In this document: positions 6,821 to 13,257 of the stretch, piece by piece
Position numbering within the stretch: the stretch's first letter is position 1
Layout: the number at the start of each line of letters is the position of its first letter
DNA from: Bacteroides sp.
GTDB lineage: Bacteria; Bacteroidota; Bacteroidia; Bacteroidales; SM23-62
Direction of reading: 5' to 3'
NCBI GenBank assembly: GCA_030667765.1
Contig: DAOUVF010000034.1
Span: 1-13,257, forward strand
DNA: 13,257 nt
Program-made: the position numbers and the translations under genes
The notes under the pieces: model-generated
Told to the model about the DNA's origin: nothing
The model's database searches: none
What the model saw: only the letters and a program-made list of their open reading frames with translations

Positions 6821-7255
6821 TCAGGCAAATATCAATTTTCCCATCGCAAGGAGCTGTCCTTTAAAACAAAAAAGGAACAGCAGGATGCTTATTACCAGGT
6901 CTGCTGAAACCAGGTATTGTGTGCGCGGTATTTGCTTATACAGGAGCAAGCTGACAAGTATTCTTTGTATAAACTGGATTAAAAAAAAGGAAAAGATGAG
7001 CAAACTGTCACTGTTATAGCCTCTGGCAGCATCCAGATTTCCCCTGACGATTTCAGAAAATGCCCTTGAAAGACCCGAAGAGGGGGCAGGTTCATCAGTA
7101 ATCTTTTCATAGAAAGAAGGGACAGGATGATTGTCTTGTTTCGCAGAAAAAAGGCCGGAATAAATGAACATCATCATTATGATCCCGGCCAGCGATAGGT
7201 TAACAATGTAATAAGGTCTATTGATTCTCCTCTGCCTCATTAAGGGCTTCTTCAT
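6821..7255 (-). CDS. DUF2752-like small membrane protein lacking the family cysteines
   Basis: 144 residues from the ATG at 7255. The central motif APSSGLSRAFSEIVRGNLDAA (about 57-77, followed by RGYN) matches the DUF2752 pattern CPxCGLTRA...G....A...N, except that both cysteines of the CPxCG element are replaced (Ala and Ser). Predicted transmembrane segments lie at about 16-36, 84-107 and 115-132, with a basic N-terminus (MKKPLMRQRRINR). This is an integral inner-membrane protein of unknown function. Alternative starts are ATG 7240 (less overlap) and ATG 7294 (more overlap); 7255 has a GAGAAGG sequence upstream. All candidates overlap the 3' end of the upstream DUF4190 gene, so translation is probably coupled. 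The family link is by motif only. Confidence 0.65.
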   Translation of the reverse strand: MKKPLMRQRRINRPYYIVNLSLAGIIMMMFIYSGLFSAKQDNHPVPSFYEKITDEPAPSSGLSRAFSEIVRGNLDAARGYNSDSLLIFSFFLIQFIQRILVSLLLYKQIPRTQYLVSADLVISILLFLFCFKGQLLAMGKLIFA

Positions 7256-7937
7256 ATTTTTGCTGAACCTTCTCGAACTTTTCTCTTTGTTCATCTGTCA
7301 ACCTTGGTGAAATAGCTGTAATTTTTGTAGCCAGTGCAACAGCTTTGGCTGAAACTTTGACATACTCTGCAAGGGCATTTATATTCCCCTGATTCGCCAC
7401 TTCTACCAGTTTTACATAATCCTGGATCAGGCTTTCATAGGTGTCCATGACCTGCTGGAATTCTTCATCGGTGATTTCTTCCCCCCATTCAAAATCTTCC
7501 CAGTCTTCATCCCATTCAAGATCTTCCAGCTTATCTTCAAGTTCTTCACCCAGCTCTTCCAGTTCCTTACCTATATCTTCAAAAGTCTCTTCAATCTCAT
7601 CCCCGAAGTCTTCATGGATCTCCTCCATGATACGGATACCTTCACGGCCCCACCATCTGCCACCTTCGTGGGCAATGCGTGCGAAAAACAATATCCACAT
7701 AAGGGCGATGGCTGTTCCAAGAATGGAAACCACCAGCCCGGCGGTAGGCAGGCCTTTGGTACCATTTGATTTCGTTGCCTGGGAAAGTCCCACTGCACTG
7801 AGTATTACGCCAGCTATTCCGAATACCAGCCCCAAAACGGAAGTACAGCCGAGGATGGCCAGTGGGATGGCAATAATTCCCAGGATCAGTCCGGCTATAC
7901 CCAGTCCCTGGCCAGCATTTGTTTTAGTTTCTTCCAT
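7218..7937 (-). CDS. DUF4190-type membrane protein with acidic C-terminal domain
   Basis: 239 residues. The N-terminal third carries hydrophobic segments typical of DUF4190 (about 11-28, 32-52 and 64-86), with Gly-rich turns (GIAGLILGIIAIPLA, GLVFGIAGVILSAVG) and a TKGLPTAGLVVS loop. Residues 105-160 are extremely acidic and probably helical (runs such as EELEDKLEDLEWDEDWEDFE). The C-terminal region (165-239) is a predicted coiled coil (LTDEQREKFEKVQQKYEEAL). The role is unknown; a membrane-anchored acidic scaffold is only a guess. ATG 7937 is the best start: an upstream in-frame TTG at 7985 overlaps the promoter -7 box at 7983-7990 and so could not be on the mRNA. The gene lies just past mutB in the same direction but has its own promoter, and the DUF2752-like gene overlaps its 3' end. 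Confidence 0.75.
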   Translation of the reverse strand: MEETKTNAGQGLGIAGLILGIIAIPLAILGCTSVLGLVFGIAGVILSAVGLSQATKSNGTKGLPTAGLVVSILGTAIALMWILFFARIAHEGGRWWGREGIRIMEEIHEDFGDEIEETFEDIGKELEELGEELEDKLEDLEWDEDWEDFEWGEEITDEEFQQVMDTYESLIQDYVKLVEVANQGNINALAEYVKVSAKAVALATKITAISPRLTDEQREKFEKVQQKYEEALNEAEENQ

Positions 7938-7982
7938 AACAGCATTTTTATTAAAGACGACCTGAAAGGTGAACTGCTGCTG

Positions 7983-8011
7983 CAAAGATATAAAAAAGAG
8001 TACTTTATCAA
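7983..8011 (-). promoter_or_regulatory. Promoter of the DUF4190 gene
   Basis: On the minus strand TTG (8009-8011) is followed after 18 nt by TATCTTTG (7983-7990), a perfect -7 box. The -7 box ends 45 nt before the ATG at 7937. The TTG overlaps the mutB stop region. It suggests that this gene is not simply read through from mutAB. Confidence 0.6.
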
Positions 8012-10137
8012 CTCATCCCTTCAAGCAAGATCTCTAAGATTTTTTGAGCGGCGACGGAAATGGAGGTACCCGGACCGAAAATTCCTACAACGCCTGCATC
8101 GTAGAGGGACTGGTAATCCTGGACCGGGATTACCCCTCCGGCAATCACCAGGATATCTTCCCGGCCCATCTTGCGGAGCTCTTCGATCACCTGTGGTACC
8201 AGGGTTTTATGTCCACCGGCCAGGCTGGAAACCCCCAGGAGATGGACATCGTTTTCTACTGCCTGCCGTGCCGCTTCTGCCGGGGTCTGGAAAAGGGGAC
8301 CTATATCCACGTCGAAACCGATATCTGCATATCCTGTAGATACCACCTTCGCACCACGGTCATGCCCGTCCTGTCCCATTTTTGCAATCATGATCCGTGG
8401 CTGCCTTCCTTCCTTGCGGGCAAATCTGGCAGCCATCTCTTTTGCTTCACTGAAGGTCGTATCTTCTTTGGATTCAGAAGAATAGATCCCGGAAATGGAT
8501 CGGATCACAGCCTTGTACCTGCCCCATACCTTTTCCAGTGCATAGGAGATCTCTCCCAGGGTGGCCCGCTTGGTTGCAGCTTCTACTGACAGTTCCAACA
8601 GGTTCCCGCTACCATTCGAGGCAGCCTGAGTAAGTTTGTCAAGTACCTCCTGTACCTGTTCATTGTTCCGTTCGGCCTTCAGTTTCCTGAGCCTTTTGAC
8701 CTGTGCTTCCCTTACTGCCGTGTTATCCACTTCAAGGATATCCAGGGGATCTTCTTTTTCAAGTTTATATTTATTAACACCGACGATGGTATCCTTACCT
8801 GAATCGATCCGGGCCTGTTTCCTGGCGGCTGCCTCTTCGATCCGCATCTTAGGCAGACCGGTATCTATGGCTTTTGCCATGCCGCCCAGTTGTTCAACTT
8901 CCTCGATAAGCTGCCAGGCACTGCGGGCCAGCTTGTCGGTCAGGTATTCAACATAATAGGATCCGGCCCAGGGGTCGATGGCTTTGGTTATATCAGTTTC
9001 TTCCTGAAGGTAAATCTGGGTGTTCCGGGCAATCCGGGCAGAGAAATCCGTGGGCAGGGCAATGGCCTCGTCCAGGGCATTGGTATGAAGGCTCTGGGTA
9101 TGTCCCAGTGCCGAAGCCATGGCCTCCACACATGTGCGTGTCACATTATTGAAGGGATCCTGCTCGGTAAGACTCCAGCCTGAGGTCTGGGAGTGGGTGC
9201 GAAGGGCCAGTGATTTTGGATTTTTTGGATTGAAACGGGATACAATTTTTGACCAGAGCAGCCTGGCTGCACGCATCTTTGCTATTTCCATAAAGTGATT
9301 CATCCCGATGGCCCAGAAAAATGAGATCCTGGGAGCAAAGGCATCGATATCCATGCCTGTATTGACCCCTGTGCGCAGGTATTCCAGTCCGTCTGCAAGG
9401 GTGTAGGCCAGTTCCAGATCAGCGGTGGCACCGGCTTCCTGCATGTGATATCCCGAAATACTGATGGAATTAAACCTGGGCATCTTCTCAGCAGTGTATT
9501 GGAAAATATCGGCAATGATCCTCATGGAAGCTTCAGGTGGGTAGATATAGGTATTCCTGACCATGAATTCCTTCAGGATATCATTTTGAATTGTACCACT
9601 TAACTGCTCAAGAGAAACACCCTGTTCCTGTCCGGCTACAATATAAAAAGCCATAACCGGAAGAACGGCACCATTCATGGTCATGGAGACGGACATTTTA
9701 TCAAGGGGTATACCGTCAAATAAAAGGTTCATATCCAGGATTGAATCGACCGCAACACCTGCTTTGCCAACATCTCCCACCACCCGTTCATGGTCGGAAT
9801 CATACCCGCGGTGGGTAGCCAGATCAAATGCAATGGAGAGTCCCATCTGTCCGGATGCCAGGTTTCTTCTGTAGAAGGCATTAGATTCTTCAGCTGTGGA
9901 AAAGCCGGCATACTGCCTGATTGTCCACGGGCGCATCACATACATGGTAGGATAGGGTCCCCTGAGATAAGGAGGTATCCCGGCCGCAAATTGCAGGTGT
10001 TCCATTCCCTGCAGGTCATCCTTTGAAAACACGGACTTTACACTGATATGCTCAGGGGTAAGCCATTCTTTGCCGGAATAGGACTTTCCACCGGTGCTTG
10101 CCGGCCTGGGATTTATATGGCTAAAATCGGGTCTCAT
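8008..10137 (-). CDS. mutB: Methylmalonyl-CoA mutase, large (catalytic) subunit
   Basis: 709 residues. The enzyme interconverts (R)-methylmalonyl-CoA and succinyl-CoA with adenosylcobalamin, linking propionate metabolism to the TCA cycle. The N-terminal substrate-binding barrel has the CoA-tunnel motif RPWTIRQY (69-76; Tyr76 equals Tyr89 of the Propionibacterium enzyme), Arg194 (Arg207), and SISISGYH with His231 (His244). The C-terminal cobalamin domain has KMGQDGHDRG with Lys586, Asp590 and His592, the DxHxxG base-off motif in which His592 binds cobalt. SSLAGGH and VIAGGVIP, typical of the B12 fold, follow. All catalytic residues I can identify are present, so it should be active. Cytoplasmic. 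It begins 11 nt after mutA, forming the heterodimer operon. I did not find a meaB/ArgK chaperone gene in the window. Confidence 0.97.
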   Translation of the reverse strand: MRPDFSHINPRPASTGGKSYSGKEWLTPEHISVKSVFSKDDLQGMEHLQFAAGIPPYLRGPYPTMYVMRPWTIRQYAGFSTAEESNAFYRRNLASGQMGLSIAFDLATHRGYDSDHERVVGDVGKAGVAVDSILDMNLLFDGIPLDKMSVSMTMNGAVLPVMAFYIVAGQEQGVSLEQLSGTIQNDILKEFMVRNTYIYPPEASMRIIADIFQYTAEKMPRFNSISISGYHMQEAGATADLELAYTLADGLEYLRTGVNTGMDIDAFAPRISFFWAIGMNHFMEIAKMRAARLLWSKIVSRFNPKNPKSLALRTHSQTSGWSLTEQDPFNNVTRTCVEAMASALGHTQSLHTNALDEAIALPTDFSARIARNTQIYLQEETDITKAIDPWAGSYYVEYLTDKLARSAWQLIEEVEQLGGMAKAIDTGLPKMRIEEAAARKQARIDSGKDTIVGVNKYKLEKEDPLDILEVDNTAVREAQVKRLRKLKAERNNEQVQEVLDKLTQAASNGSGNLLELSVEAATKRATLGEISYALEKVWGRYKAVIRSISGIYSSESKEDTTFSEAKEMAARFARKEGRQPRIMIAKMGQDGHDRGAKVVSTGYADIGFDVDIGPLFQTPAEAARQAVENDVHLLGVSSLAGGHKTLVPQVIEELRKMGREDILVIAGGVIPVQDYQSLYDAGVVGIFGPGTSISVAAQKILEILLEGMS

Positions 10138-10148
10138 TTGTTTTCATT

Positions 10149-12038
10149 TCAGGATTTGATGCCAAGTAATTGCTGAAAATGCTGCAGTTCTTCCAGTACA
10201 TTTGATCGTACATGGATGAAGTGTTCAATGCCGTTCTTTTTCAGCATTTCCAGCTCTTCCTTCGGGTAACCGGAGACGACAGGGATACACCTGTCTTTCA
10301 GCAGGGGCATAACAGTATCGGCAAGGCTGGCATATTCTGCATCTGAACTGCAAAGGACCACGATATCCGATCCGGCATCAATGGCTGCTCGGGCACCTTT
10401 TTCAGGGGATTCAAAGCCAATGTTATCGATAACCTGAAAACCTGCACAGGCAAAAAAGTTGCTGGCAAACATGGCACGTGCGCGGCGCATGGCCAGATTA
10501 CCCACGGTAAGCATGAAAACCAGCGGTTTTTTACCCGGGTGGTTTTCTGTTTTTAAGCGCATGTTTTCATAATCCATGCTGCCCCGGAAAAGTTCCATTG
10601 GTTCAATGATGCACTGGTCCTCGGGCAGCCTCTTTGCAGGAAAGGGAATATCCCCTATCTCTGCAGCCATGTCCTCCTGCAAATTGGGATACTGGTTTAT
10701 ACCAACCATGATATTCTTACGGGTAGTCAGGTTTTTCATGCGGGATTCTGCTGATTCCCTGACGGCACTCTGGATGAACCCATCGATCAGTGATTTATGA
10801 AATCCGCCTTTTTCTTCGACCTGGAGAAATAGTTCCCATGCGCCCTCTGTTAAAGTAGCCGTAAGTTTTTCAATATAATAGGATCCGGCAGCAGGGTCGA
10901 TCACCTTGTCCAGGTATGATTCCTCTTTGAGCACAACCTGGGTGTTCCTGGCAATGCGGTTTGAGAAATTATCCGCCAGTCTGAAAGCAGCATCATAGGG
11001 TCTGACAGTCAGTGAATCTGTGCCACCGATCACTGAGGACATGGCCTCTGTTGTTCCCCGGAGCATGTTCACATACGGATCATATACCGTCTGATTCCAG
11101 GCTGATGTGTTGGTGTGGATGAACATGGCATGATTCAGGGCGGCTTTTGCAGACCAGGCCTCAACGATCTTTGACCATAGCAGCCTTGCAGCCCGCAGCT
11201 TGGCAATCTCCATGAAATAACTCGATCCTGCTGAGAACTGGAACTGCATATATGGCAGGATCTCCCCGGGTTCAGTCCCAAGCTCTGATAACTGTGCCAG
11301 GTATTCATTTCCCTGGGCAAGGGTGAAGGCCAGGACCTGCGTTACAGAAGCACCTGCATCGTGGAACAAGTTCCCCCCCACATGGATAACCCTGAACCCG
11401 GGCAGGTTTGCCTTTACAAATTCGAGGCATTCGATCTGCCCGGAAATGTCTGTAAACATATCCCTGGAGAAGTTTCCTGTGGATGCCAGCGTCCCCAGGG
11501 GATCGTAAGTGATGCTTCCCCGGACAGTTTGTGGATCTATCCCGGCGCTATTTACATACCTGTGCAGAAAATGGAGTACATCGGCGAACTGTTCCCGGAG
11601 GATAAAATTGACAGGTGTCCTCTGCAGCGGGAGTTCATTAAGCAGGGCCTTCAGGTCTGCCTCCCTTATCCGGTCCCGCGAGGTCAGATCAAATCCAATG
11701 GAATTGACACCTTTTTCAATAATATCCAATGCATCCCGGTTGGCTGTTTCGATATCAATGACAAGCAGGTCCTGCCTGACCAGCCATGCATTGTTCTCCG
11801 TCTTGGAACTGCGGATGAATGGGAATTGTCCGGGTACAGCGTCCAGAAAATCAAGATCTTCAAGATCTTCCGATCTGTAATAGGGTTTTATATGGTAGCC
11901 GTCCGGCGTGTGCCAGACAAATCGCTTCTCGTACTCCCCCTCTTTCATGCCTGCTTTGATCTTTTCCTCCCATGCCTCGGTTGAGACAGGGGGAAATCCA
12001 TCGAAGAGAGATCCTCTTCCAGGCGTTTCTTTCTCCAT
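10149..12038 (-). CDS. mutA: Methylmalonyl-CoA mutase, small subunit
   Basis: 629 residues, the usual size for the small subunit. It pairs with MutB in a heterodimer and is thought to be structural rather than catalytic. The family is shown by FSAGSSYFMEIAKLRAARLL, VIGGTDSLTVRPYDAA, SNRIARNTQVVLKEESYLDK and DPAAGSYYIEKLT in the mutase barrel. Its C-terminal domain (from about KKPLVFMLTVGNLAMRRARA) is a degenerate cobalamin-fold domain: the DxHxxG motif is absent, as expected for MutA. mutB follows after 11 nt, and the outer-membrane barrel gene precedes it by 26 nt with no promoter box in the gap, so the three are probably one transcript. The ATG at 12038 is preceded by an AT-rich stretch and no clear Shine-Dalgarno. 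Confidence 0.95.
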   Translation of the reverse strand: MEKETPGRGSLFDGFPPVSTEAWEEKIKAGMKEGEYEKRFVWHTPDGYHIKPYYRSEDLEDLDFLDAVPGQFPFIRSSKTENNAWLVRQDLLVIDIETANRDALDIIEKGVNSIGFDLTSRDRIREADLKALLNELPLQRTPVNFILREQFADVLHFLHRYVNSAGIDPQTVRGSITYDPLGTLASTGNFSRDMFTDISGQIECLEFVKANLPGFRVIHVGGNLFHDAGASVTQVLAFTLAQGNEYLAQLSELGTEPGEILPYMQFQFSAGSSYFMEIAKLRAARLLWSKIVEAWSAKAALNHAMFIHTNTSAWNQTVYDPYVNMLRGTTEAMSSVIGGTDSLTVRPYDAAFRLADNFSNRIARNTQVVLKEESYLDKVIDPAAGSYYIEKLTATLTEGAWELFLQVEEKGGFHKSLIDGFIQSAVRESAESRMKNLTTRKNIMVGINQYPNLQEDMAAEIGDIPFPAKRLPEDQCIIEPMELFRGSMDYENMRLKTENHPGKKPLVFMLTVGNLAMRRARAMFASNFFACAGFQVIDNIGFESPEKGARAAIDAGSDIVVLCSSDAEYASLADTVMPLLKDRCIPVVSGYPKEELEMLKKNGIEHFIHVRSNVLEELQHFQQLLGIKS

Positions 12039-12064
12039 AATGACCAGCTATTTTTGCACAATGA

Positions 12065-12772
12065 TCAGAACTTATATGCAATACCAACATTGAGATTGAT
12101 CGTACCGACACTCATTTCGTAGGTAGATTTTCCGGTGGCTGCTCCCACTATACTGTTCTGGTCAACACTATAAGTGGGTTTACTGTGGAAATAATCTGCC
12201 GAAACACGGATGGCATAATTGGAATTAACATTGAACCGTATCCCTGTCCCCAGCATATAAGTAAAATTTACTGTTTTGCCGTGGTGTGATTGAAAATAGG
12301 TTTCATCGCCGGCATGTACAGTTATTTCCCAGGGTGGGGAAAGCAGGTAACTTAGGCCTGCCACGGCCCTGAAATCGAGATTCATAAAGGCAACAGGAAT
12401 GGTCAAAAATGGCCCGGCCATGAGATTTGAATACATCCAGGTGCCATGGTTAAAGATCACCTCATCGATCTCGGGAGGAATGGGGCCCGTGATAGCATCT
12501 ATCAGGTCCTGTTTAAGTTGATCCCTGTCCAGGGAATTTGCACTGAAGGTAAAAGTGCCGGCAATGCCAAAATAATAATCAAAGACATAGGCACCGGAAA
12601 ATTCTATGACAAATCCTGGCAGGGCATAACCACCATCCTCGGCCAGGCTCTTCTTGGCAAACTCCTCGCTTGGGAGGGAAGCCCCAAAACTTAGTCCCAG
12701 GTAGCTCCGCTGGCCATAAAGTCCGGAAGCCATCATTCCACCCAGGAATACAATGAATGCAATCTTTCTCAT
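12065..12772 (-). CDS. Outer-membrane beta-barrel protein upstream of mutA
   Basis: 235 residues from ATG 12772 (an ATG at 12781 would add MII). The signal peptide MRKIAFIVFLGGMMASGLYG is cleaved near the Gln that follows. Barrel-like features follow: YLGLSFGASLPSEEFA, YYFGIAGTFTFSANS, LDFRAVAGLSYLLSPPW, GTGIRFNVNSNYAIRVSADY, and the last strand VGTINLNVGIAYKF ending in Phe, the outer-membrane targeting signature. No enzyme motif seen, role unknown. It appears to be the first gene of the transcript carrying mutA and mutB, and follows fumC by 55 nt. A possible promoter is at 12804-12835. Confidence 0.8.
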   Translation of the reverse strand: MRKIAFIVFLGGMMASGLYGQRSYLGLSFGASLPSEEFAKKSLAEDGGYALPGFVIEFSGAYVFDYYFGIAGTFTFSANSLDRDQLKQDLIDAITGPIPPEIDEVIFNHGTWMYSNLMAGPFLTIPVAFMNLDFRAVAGLSYLLSPPWEITVHAGDETYFQSHHGKTVNFTYMLGTGIRFNVNSNYAIRVSADYFHSKPTYSVDQNSIVGAATGKSTYEMSVGTINLNVGIAYKF

Positions 12773-12803
12773 GATGATCATGTAAGCGTTAGATCTCCGG
12801 GCG

Positions 12804-12835
12804 CTAATATAGGGATAATCCAGCTACTTAGTCAA
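12804..12835 (-). promoter_or_regulatory. Possible promoter for the barrel-mutA-mutB run
   Basis: On the minus strand TTG (12833-12835, inside the end of fumC) is followed after 21 nt by TATATTAG (12804-12811), a near match to TAnnTTTG with one mismatch. The same stretch can also be read as TTGACT-N18-TATATT. It lies about 31 nt before the ATG. The two weak readings do not allow a confident call. Confidence 0.4.
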
Positions 12836-13257
12836 GGGTTCCTGTCATCTTTGAGGGATCCACCCACTCGTCAAATTCTACCTCTGTCACATAGCCCAGA
12901 TCAAGGGCGGCCTTTTTCAGGGTGGTATTCTCAGTATATGCTTTCTTGGCAATTTCTGCTGCTTTATCATACCCGATATGGGTGTTCAATGCCGTGACCA
13001 GCATCAGGGAGTTGGAGACATTTTCCCGGATCACTTCCTGGTTCGCCTCAATGCCAATCGCACAATTATCATTGAAGGATATGCATGCATCTGCCAACAA
13101 CCCGGCTGACTCGAGGAAGGCATCGATCATTACAGGTTTGAAAACATTTAATTCAAAATGGCCGTTCATTCCACCTACTGTGATGGTCGTATCATTACCA
13201 ATAACCTGGGCACAGACCATGGTTAAGGCCTCTATTTGAGTGGGATTTACTTTTCCG
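12828..13257 (-). CDS. fumC: Class II fumarate hydratase, C-terminal part (runs off the window)
   Basis: 142 codons of the 3' end; the start lies beyond the right edge (minus strand, so the N-terminal part is outside). FumC hydrates fumarate to malate in the TCA cycle. The visible part begins within the family signature (GKVNPTQ) and continues ALTMVCAQVIGND, GHFELNVFKP, ENVSNSLMLVTALNTHIGYD and KAAEIAKKA, matching E. coli FumC closely and differing from aspartase (which has GQLELNVMEP). The residue after NPTQ is Ile, where E. coli FumC has Cys. The end, MTGTLD, is short. It probably belongs to a four-carbon metabolism neighbourhood with mutAB, though the OM barrel gene lies between. Confidence 0.93.
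   Translation of the reverse strand, partial: GKVNPTQIEALTMVCAQVIGNDTTITVGGMNGHFELNVFKPVMIDAFLESAGLLADACISFNDNCAIGIEANQEVIRENVSNSLMLVTALNTHIGYDKAAEIAKKAYTENTTLKKAALDLGYVTEVEFDEWVDPSKMTGTLD

Noticed and set aside
7441..7965. Long plus-strand Ser-rich frame opposite the DUF4190 gene
   Set aside because: The serine richness is the reverse-strand image of the acidic Glu/Asp codons (GAA/GAT read as TTC/ATC and shifted), not a real gene.
11840..11875. Short repeated AAGATCTTC unit
   Set aside because: It is inside mutA and codes for a repeated Glu-Asp-Leu stretch (EDLEDLD); no sign of a genuine regulatory or mobile repeat.
12039..12064. Possible cobalamin riboswitch or promoter before mutA
   Set aside because: The gap is only 26 nt and has no TAnnTTTG box or conserved B12-box; a riboswitch could not fit.
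12770..12781. CATGATGATCATG-like symmetric sequence at the barrel gene start
   Set aside because: It comes from two alternative ATG codons and an ATC-ATC run at the gene start; the symmetry is not perfect and too short to call an operator.
1..13257. Mobile elements, CRISPR arrays, phage or toxin-antitoxin genes
   Set aside because: I found no repeat-spacer pattern, transposase or integrase motif, or inverted-repeat borders. Base composition and gene types look uniform throughout.

Overview
The window looks like chromosomal DNA from a member of the Bacteroidota, probably Bacteroidales or a close relative. Three things point there. Several genes belong to families that are mainly or typically from this phylum (DUF4251, a two-part acyloxyacyl hydrolase, small outer-membrane barrels, a Bacteroidota-type Mpl ligase). 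Several genes are preceded by the phylum's promoter -7 box, TAnnTTTG. Starts mostly lack a clear Shine-Dalgarno sequence. I see no mobile element, CRISPR array, phage gene or integration scar; this is an ordinary chromosomal region.

Left part (1-2636): a tRNA-Glu(TTC) on the minus strand has its own promoter and intrinsic terminator. Next come a minus-strand Mur ligase of the Mpl type (murein peptide recycling) and a plus-strand metallo-beta-lactamase-fold hydrolase. The middle (2628-6820) is an envelope block around a divergent intergenic region near 5375-5520. Leftward runs a probable operon: outer-membrane barrel, DUF4251 periplasmic protein, PEGA-like lipoprotein, and an acyloxyacyl hydrolase (PagL-like lipid A deacylase) gene. 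Rightward run a DUF4136 lipoprotein and another outer-membrane barrel.

Right part (6821-13257), all on the minus strand: read in the direction of transcription, the 3' part of fumC, an outer-membrane barrel, mutA and mutB (both subunits of B12-dependent methylmalonyl-CoA mutase), then a separately promoted pair: a DUF4190-type membrane protein with a very acidic tail and a small DUF2752-like membrane protein that overlaps it. Fumarase and methylmalonyl-CoA mutase both act in the succinate/propionate branch of central metabolism.

The most notable observation is that the acyloxyacyl hydrolase is split by one in-frame TAA codon. The two halves (234 codons and about 171 codons) lie in the same frame, and the second half has no ATG near its beginning. 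Together they match the two-part layout I associate with Bacteroidota members of this family. This is either a recent nonsense mutation, a sequencing error, or a gene made as two pieces. Secondary points are a DUF2752-like protein that has lost both motif cysteines, two starts that promoter boxes help to place, and an outer-membrane barrel that appears to lead the mutAB operon. I did not find convincing evidence of a wholly new system.
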